DNA of 64,000 nt, taken from Halodesulfurarchaeum sp. HSR-GB (GTDB taxonomy: Archaea > Halobacteriota > Halobacteria > Halobacteriales > Halobacteriaceae). A model generated the notes under the pieces. The model saw only the letters and a program-made list of their open reading frames with translations. It did not search any database and was not told where the DNA came from. The stretch covers positions 62,001 through 126,000 of the forward strand of contig NZ_JAVKGN010000001.1 of NCBI RefSeq assembly GCF_031432215.1, given 5' to 3'. Below are positions 62,484 through 64,000 of the stretch, in pieces (positions within the stretch are counted from its first letter, which is position 1; each line of letters starts with the position of its first letter). Position numbers and translations under genes: made by a program.

Positions 62484-62927
62484 TCAGGTCCGGCCAGCAG
62501 TATCGTCCACCACAGTTGGGTCCACGAGAATGATAAAACTGCCCTCCCGCCTGAGTACACCTTCGACGGCCCCACTCTTGACCTGGGTCTCGATGTTTTC
62601 GCTGGCGTAGGTGATGACGCGATCGACACCGTCGACGACCCAGCCGACGTTCGAGTCGGCCTGATCAAGAATCAGGATGCGATCGCCCCCGTCGTGGGTA
62701 CCCGCGACGTCGAAGTAGGTCCGGGGGTTGAAGATGGTCGTCGTTTCGCCCCGAAGGTCCATCACGCCCTCGAAGTGCGGGGCGGAGTTTGGAAGCTGTG
62801 TCAGCTCGCCACGTTCGACGATTTCATCGACATGTCCGATGTCGATGCAGTATTCGGTCTCGCCCAGCCGAAAGACCACACCTTCACCGTCCTCGATTGC
62901 CGTCTGGTCGTCAGTCGTGGCGGCCAT
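62484..62927 (-). CDS. cheW: Chemotaxis coupling protein CheW
   Basis: 147 aa. VVFRLGETEYCIDIGHVDEIVE (about 17-38) is the CheW SH3-like start, LPNSAPHFEGVMDLRGETTTIFNPRTYF the receptor/kinase contact block. It links chemoreceptors to CheA. It directly follows the chemoreceptor gene with no gap (stop of the receptor at 62928), so the two are co-expressed. Confidence 0.93.
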   Translation of the reverse strand: MAATTDDQTAIEDGEGVVFRLGETEYCIDIGHVDEIVERGELTQLPNSAPHFEGVMDLRGETTTIFNPRTYFDVAGTHDGGDRILILDQADSNVGWVVDGVDRVITYASENIETQVKSGAVEGVLRREGSFIILVDPTVVDDTAGRT

Positions 62928-64000
62928 TCACTTCCCCTGGTTGAGCCGCTCGACGGCGTTTTTGATGTCCTCGACTTTGGCCGTCTGCTCTTCGTTTGCC
63001 GCTGCGATGTTCTGGATCTCGGCGGAGACATCTTCGGCCTGGGCCCGGGACTCGTCGATCATCGCGGCGACCTCTTCGGTACTAGCGGCCTGGTCGTCGG
63101 TCGCGTCAGCGACCTCGTCCACCCCGTCGGCGGCCTCCTGAACCGCATCAACGATTTCAGCGAGGTTCTGCATCGTATCGTCGACCATCTCGATCCCGTC
63201 CTCGATCTGCTCGTTGGTCTCGTCGAGGCTCTCGACCGTGTCCCGAGTGTCCGCCTGAATCGCCTCGATAACGTCCTCGATGGTCTCGGCGTGTTCCTGG
63301 GCCTCCTCGGCCAGGTTCTTGACCTCGTTTGCAACGACCGCGAAGCCGTCGCCCTCCTCACCAGCCCGTGCGGCCTCGATGTTGGCATTGAGCGCGAGCA
63401 GGTTGGTCTGGTCCGCGACATCGTTGATCAAATCCACGATCTCGTCGATCTCGTCCATGCGACCCTGCAGGTCATCGACGTCCGCGGAGACATCTGCGGA
63501 CGCCTCGTCGATGTCCTCCATCGTATCGATGGCTTTCTCGGCCGTATCGTACCCGTGTTCGGCGAGATCTCGAGCCTGCCCCGTGGTCGCGGCGACCTCC
63601 TCGGCGCTGGAGGCTACCTCCTCGATCGTCGCGCTCACGTTCGAGACCTCCCCGGAGACCTCGTCCATGCTGTCGGCCAGCGTCTCCGCGGTACTGGTGA
63701 TCGCTTCCGAACTCTCCGCCACCCCCTGTGAGGCCTCCTGCAGTTCAGCAACCGAGGCGTTGACGTCCCGCTGGGCTTCCTTGATATCCGAGATGTCCTT
63801 GAAGGACTCGCTGATTCCGACTTTGTTGCCGTGTTCGTCGTAGATCGGTTCGGAAACGAGGAGGGTCTTTTTCGTCTCGCCGTTGGCGAGGTCCTTCTCG
63901 ATTTCGACCTCGATGTGGTCCTTGCCCTGCCCCAGAAGCTGTTTTTTCGTGCAGTCCTCGGTGCCACAGACCGAACTGTTGGCCTGATTCATACACTTGA
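62928..64000 (-). CDS. Methyl-accepting chemotaxis protein, C-terminal part (cut by window edge)
   Basis: At least 354 aa; the frame stays open to the window end, and the Met at 63992 is probably internal. Visible N-terminal part is the end of a PAS-like domain (VCGTEDCTKK, then LVSEPIYDEHGNKVGISESFKDISDIK). A long coiled coil follows. The signalling tip is DQTNLLALNANIEAARAGEEG, near residue 205 of the visible part. No membrane helix in this part. It may be a soluble receptor; the signal is unknown. It forms an operon with cheW. Confidence 0.9.
   Translation of the reverse strand, partial: KCMNQANSSVCGTEDCTKKQLLGQGKDHIEVEIEKDLANGETKKTLLVSEPIYDEHGNKVGISESFKDISDIKEAQRDVNASVAELQEASQGVAESSEAITSTAETLADSMDEVSGEVSNVSATIEEVASSAEEVAATTGQARDLAEHGYDTAEKAIDTMEDIDEASADVSADVDDLQGRMDEIDEIVDLINDVADQTNLLALNANIEAARAGEEGDGFAVVANEVKNLAEEAQEHAETIEDVIEAIQADTRDTVESLDETNEQIEDGIEMVDDTMQNLAEIVDAVQEAADGVDEVADATDDQAASTEEVAAMIDESRAQAEDVSAEIQNIAAANEEQTAKVEDIKNAVERLNQGK

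Noticed and set aside
1-64000. rRNA operon, insertion sequence, transposase or replication origin
   Set aside because: No rRNA segments, transposase motifs, terminal inverted repeats with target duplications, or Orc1/Cdc6 gene with origin repeats were seen.

Overview
The window is a haloarchaeal chromosome segment. The DNA is GC-rich and the proteins are strongly acidic. Promoters have archaeal TATA boxes that often lie about 25-30 bases before the start codon (leaderless mRNAs). The gene content is typical of Halobacteria: S17e, CofD for coenzyme F420, archaeal HMG-CoA synthase, RFC large subunit, split glycine dehydrogenase, an intron-containing tRNA-Met and a trpDFEG operon. A complete Mo-enzyme respiratory operon and a B12-dependent (oxygen-independent) ribonucleotide reductase suggest an organism able to grow anaerobically, perhaps near the DMSO- or sulfur-respiring haloarchaea. 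That placement is inference.

Layout. 0-10.4 kb holds housekeeping genes: asd, rps17e, a Dus-like TIM barrel with cofD, an HD phosphohydrolase with an amidohydrolase, uspA, an SDR, a quinone reductase, sucCD and a DUF429 protein. 10.4-15.7 kb holds membrane proteins, a Tat lipoprotein beta-propeller, a HpaI-type aldolase, an FKBP isomerase and an MFS transporter. 16.1-22.8 kb is the respiratory cluster: a Cys-rich HTH regulator, two small paralogous acidic proteins, a Tat-exported molybdopterin subunit with a NarG-type Asp ligand, a four-cluster ferredoxin subunit, an NrfD-type membrane anchor, a TorD-type chaperone and a zinc-ribbon protein. 22.8-29.4 kb is accessory: a pentapeptide-like/pore-like membrane protein, an ABC exporter, and an AT-rich stretch with a lipoprotein and a CPBP protease, ending at tRNA-Val(CAC). 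30-35.7 kb holds a cobalamin adenosyltransferase, a glutaredoxin, small regulators and the glycine cleavage operon gcvT-gcvH-gcvPA-gcvPB. 35.8-51.9 kb holds mixed core genes (TatD-like, DUF2150, a pilin-like protein, HMG-CoA synthase, rfcL, malic enzyme, an RNase H-like protein, CBS, transporters, a histidine kinase). 52-61.8 kb holds tRNA-Met with a 68-nt intron, nrdJ with an intein at its radical cysteine, and trpDFEG. 62-64 kb holds tRNA-Val(GAC), cheW and the end of a chemoreceptor gene.

The most unusual non-coding structure follows the two tRNA-Val genes. After tRNA-Val(CAC) there is a tandem array of alternating hairpins, 29.58-29.89 kb. Their stems differ in sequence but keep the same fold. 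Two long palindromes carry copies of the tRNA-Val 3' end as one arm. About 140 bp of this array recurs, nearly identical and inverted, directly after tRNA-Val(GAC) 32 kb away. No rRNA, CRISPR array, insertion sequence or integrase was recognised.
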